Below, one piece after another: positions 61,955 through 64,000 of a stretch of DNA of 64,000 bases. The position numbers and the translations under genes were made by a program. The notes under the pieces were generated by a model that did not search any database, was not told the DNA's origin, and worked only from the letters and a program-made list of their open reading frames with translations. How positions within the stretch are numbered: position 1 is the first letter of the stretch; each line of letters begins with the position of its first letter. This DNA is from Glandiceps talaboti (taxonomy: Eukaryota; Hemichordata; Enteropneusta; Spengelidae), in the NCBI RefSeq assembly GCF_964340395.1, contig NC_135559.1, positions 23,356,964 to 23,420,963 of the forward strand, written 5' to 3'.

Positions 61955-63806
61955 TTATACCACAATAAGAGTGACTAGCAAAGCATTCAAACTAACAGTA
62001 AGAGTGACTAGCAAGTTATTCAAACTAACAGTAAGAGTGATCAACAAGGCATTCAAAAAAACAGTAAGAGTGACTAACAAGGTATTCAAACTCACAGTAA
62101 GAGTGACTAGCAAGGTATTCAAACTAACAGTAAGAGTGACTAGCAAGGCATTCAAACTAACAGTAAGAGTGATCAACAAGGCATTCAAAAAAACAGTAAG
62201 AGTGACTAACAAGGTATTCAAACTCACAGTAAGAGTGACTAGCAATGTATTCAAACTAACAGTAAGAGTGACTAGCAAGGCATTCAAACTAGTATTAAGG
62301 GTGACTAGCATGGTATTAAAACTAACAGTAAGACTGACTAGCAAGGCATTCAAACTAACAGTAAGAGTGACTAGCAAGTTATTCAAACTAACAGTAAGAG
62401 TGACTAGCAAGGTATTCAAACTGACAGTAAGAGTGACTAGCAAGGCATTCAAACTGACTGTAAGAGTGACTAGCAAGGCATTCAAACTGACTGTAAGAGT
62501 GACTAGCAAGTTATTCAAACTAACAGTAAGAGTGACTAGCAAGTTATTCAAACTAACAGTAAGAGTGACTAGCAAGGTATTCAAACTGACAGTAAGAGTG
62601 ACTAGCAAGTTATTCAAACTGACAGTAAGAGTGACTAGCAAGGTATTCAAACTAACAGTAAGAGTGACTAGCAAGGTATTCAAACTAACAGTAAGAGTGA
62701 CTAGCAAGGTATTCAAACTGACAGTAAGAGTGACTAGCAAGGTATTCAAACTAACAGTAAGAGTGACTAGCAAGGTATTCAAACTGACAGTAAGAGTGAC
62801 TAACAAGGTATTCAAACTGACAGTAAGAGTGACTAGCAAGGCATTCAAACTAACAGTAAGAGTGACTAGCAAGGCATTCAAACTGACAGTAAGAGTGACT
62901 AGCAAGTTATTCAAACTAACAGTAAGAGTGACTAGTAAGGTATTCAAACTGTCAGTAAGAGTGACTAGCAAGGTATTCAAACTGACAGTAAGAGTGACTA
63001 GCAAGGCATTCAAACTGACAGTAAGAGTGACTAGCAAGGCATTCAAACTGACAGTAAGAGTGACTAGCAAGTTATTCAAACTAACAGTAAGAGTGACTAG
63101 CAAGTTATTCAAACTAACAGTAAGAGTGACTAGTAAGGTATTCAAACTAACAGTAAGAGTGACTAGCAAGTTATTCAAACTGACAGTAAGAGTGACTAGT
63201 AAGGTATTCAAACTGACAGTAAGAGTGACTAGTAAGGTATTCAAACTAACTGTAAGAGTGACTAGTAAGGTATTCAAACTGACAGTAAGAGTGACTAGCA
63301 AGGTATTCAAACTGACAGTAAGAGTGACTAGCAAGCTATTCAAACTGACAGTAAGAGTGACTAGCAAGTTATTCAAACTAACAGTAAGAGTGACTAGCAA
63401 GGCATTCAAACTGACTGTAAGAGTGACTAGCAAGTTATTCAAACTAACAGTAAGAGTGACTAGCAAGGTATTCAAACTGACAGTAAGAGTGACTAGTAAG
63501 GTATTCAAACTGACTTTTAGAGTGACTAGTAAGGTATTCAAACTGACAGTAAGAGTGACTAGCAAGGTATTCAAACTGACAGTAAGAGTGACTAGCAAGG
63601 CATTCAAACTGACAGTAAGAGTGACTAGCAAGTTATTCAAACTAACAGTAAGAGTGACTAGCAAGGCATTCAAACTAACAGTAAGAGTGACTAGCAAGGT
63701 ATTCAAACTGACAGTAAGAGTGACTAGCAAGGTATTCAAACTGACAGTAAGAGTGACTAGCAAGGTATTCAAACTAACAGTAAGAGTGACTAGTAAGGTA
63801 TTCAAA
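61955..63806. repeat. 33-bp minisatellite, about 56 copies
   Basis: The unit is 'gtaagagtgactagcaaggt' then 'attcaaactaaca'. All frames that avoid a stop stay open, giving overlapping frames of 651 codons (plus) and 616 codons (minus). A four-unit block with 'gatcaacaaggcattcaaaa' is duplicated at 62037 and 62169. A longer order of variants recurs after about 17 units (roughly 560 bp, near 62440 and 63000). It lies in the direction of the missing PSMD1 exons, probably in an intron. Confidence 0.95.
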
Positions 63807-64000
63807 CTAACAATTTACAGTACATTTAACTACAAAGTTTTATAGGAACCCTCTTGTATTGGTAATGTACAGTACACTGTAGAGAAATAAAAGAACCACA
63901 ATTATGGAGTCTTGAGATCAGATATAACAGTGTACTGTAGACACACATGTTGACTACTGTACCCTAAAAAGCCACCACTTATGTACAGCAGTGTCTTGAT
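63807..64000. other. Right edge, no feature recognised
   Basis: Unique AT-rich sequence following the 33-bp array. No exon of PSMD1 was recognised. Confidence 0.4.

Noticed and set aside
61890-63845. A 651-codon plus-strand ORF and a 616-codon minus-strand ORF
   Set aside because: Both are by-products of a 33-bp tandem repeat lacking stops; no domain, no splice or start context.

Overview
The window looks like nuclear DNA of a non-vertebrate animal, probably a marine invertebrate. Its genes are split by GT-AG introns, coding density is very low, and the space is filled by minisatellites, microsatellites and decayed transposons (non-LTR, Penelope-like and cut-and-paste DNA elements). Several intronic minisatellites copy a splice site plus flanking exon bases. 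From memory, this type was reported in amphioxus (Adh locus, under the name 'mirage'), so a cephalochordate is a fair guess; the window alone does not prove it.

Genes. (1) 1444-1524 (+): a likely terminal exon of an unknown gene. (2) 7630-19310 (-): a complete nine-exon D-cysteine desulfhydrase / ACC-deaminase-family gene of 387 codons. Every exon junction was read and is in phase. (3) 34370-35062 (-): an intact single-exon ORF of 230 aa, unrecognised. (4) 38211-38660 (-): a 149-aa protein with two predicted membrane segments, unrecognised. (5) 50281-61473 (-): the last three exons of PSMD1/Rpn2, the large scaffold subunit of the 26S proteasome. They include the acidic C-terminal tail that docks ADRM1/Rpn13. 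The rest of that gene lies beyond the right edge.

Layout. 1-2.4 kb: 3' end of gene 1 and a dispersed repeat. 2.6-6.3 kb: two abutting minisatellites. 6.3-19.3 kb: gene 2, with a donor-copying minisatellite, a 30-bp array and a 620-bp MITE in its introns. 19.3-24 kb: small MITEs and a Harbinger-like element. 24.5-28.9 kb: a 27-bp array, large pentamer arrays and a foldback-like composite holding a Penelope-like RT fragment. 29-39 kb: palindromes, a hAT-like remnant and genes 3 and 4. 39.2-42.9 kb: an L1/Tx1-like LINE with a minisatellite grown from its own coding sequence. 43.6-46 kb: an inverted second copy of the Harbinger-like element. 46.4-49.2 kb: tandem repeats. 50.3-61.5 kb: the PSMD1 3' end, whose two introns are made almost wholly of minisatellites, a CR1-like LINE and a piggyBac-like insertion. 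61.5-63.8 kb: two more arrays.

The most unusual signal is that three of the four internal exon boundaries seen in PSMD1, and one in the desulfhydrase gene, run directly into tandem arrays whose units carry a copy of that same splice site. The longest has roughly 75 units, most with an intact consensus donor. A piggyBac-like element with TTAA duplications sits inside that array, so the array existed before the insertion.
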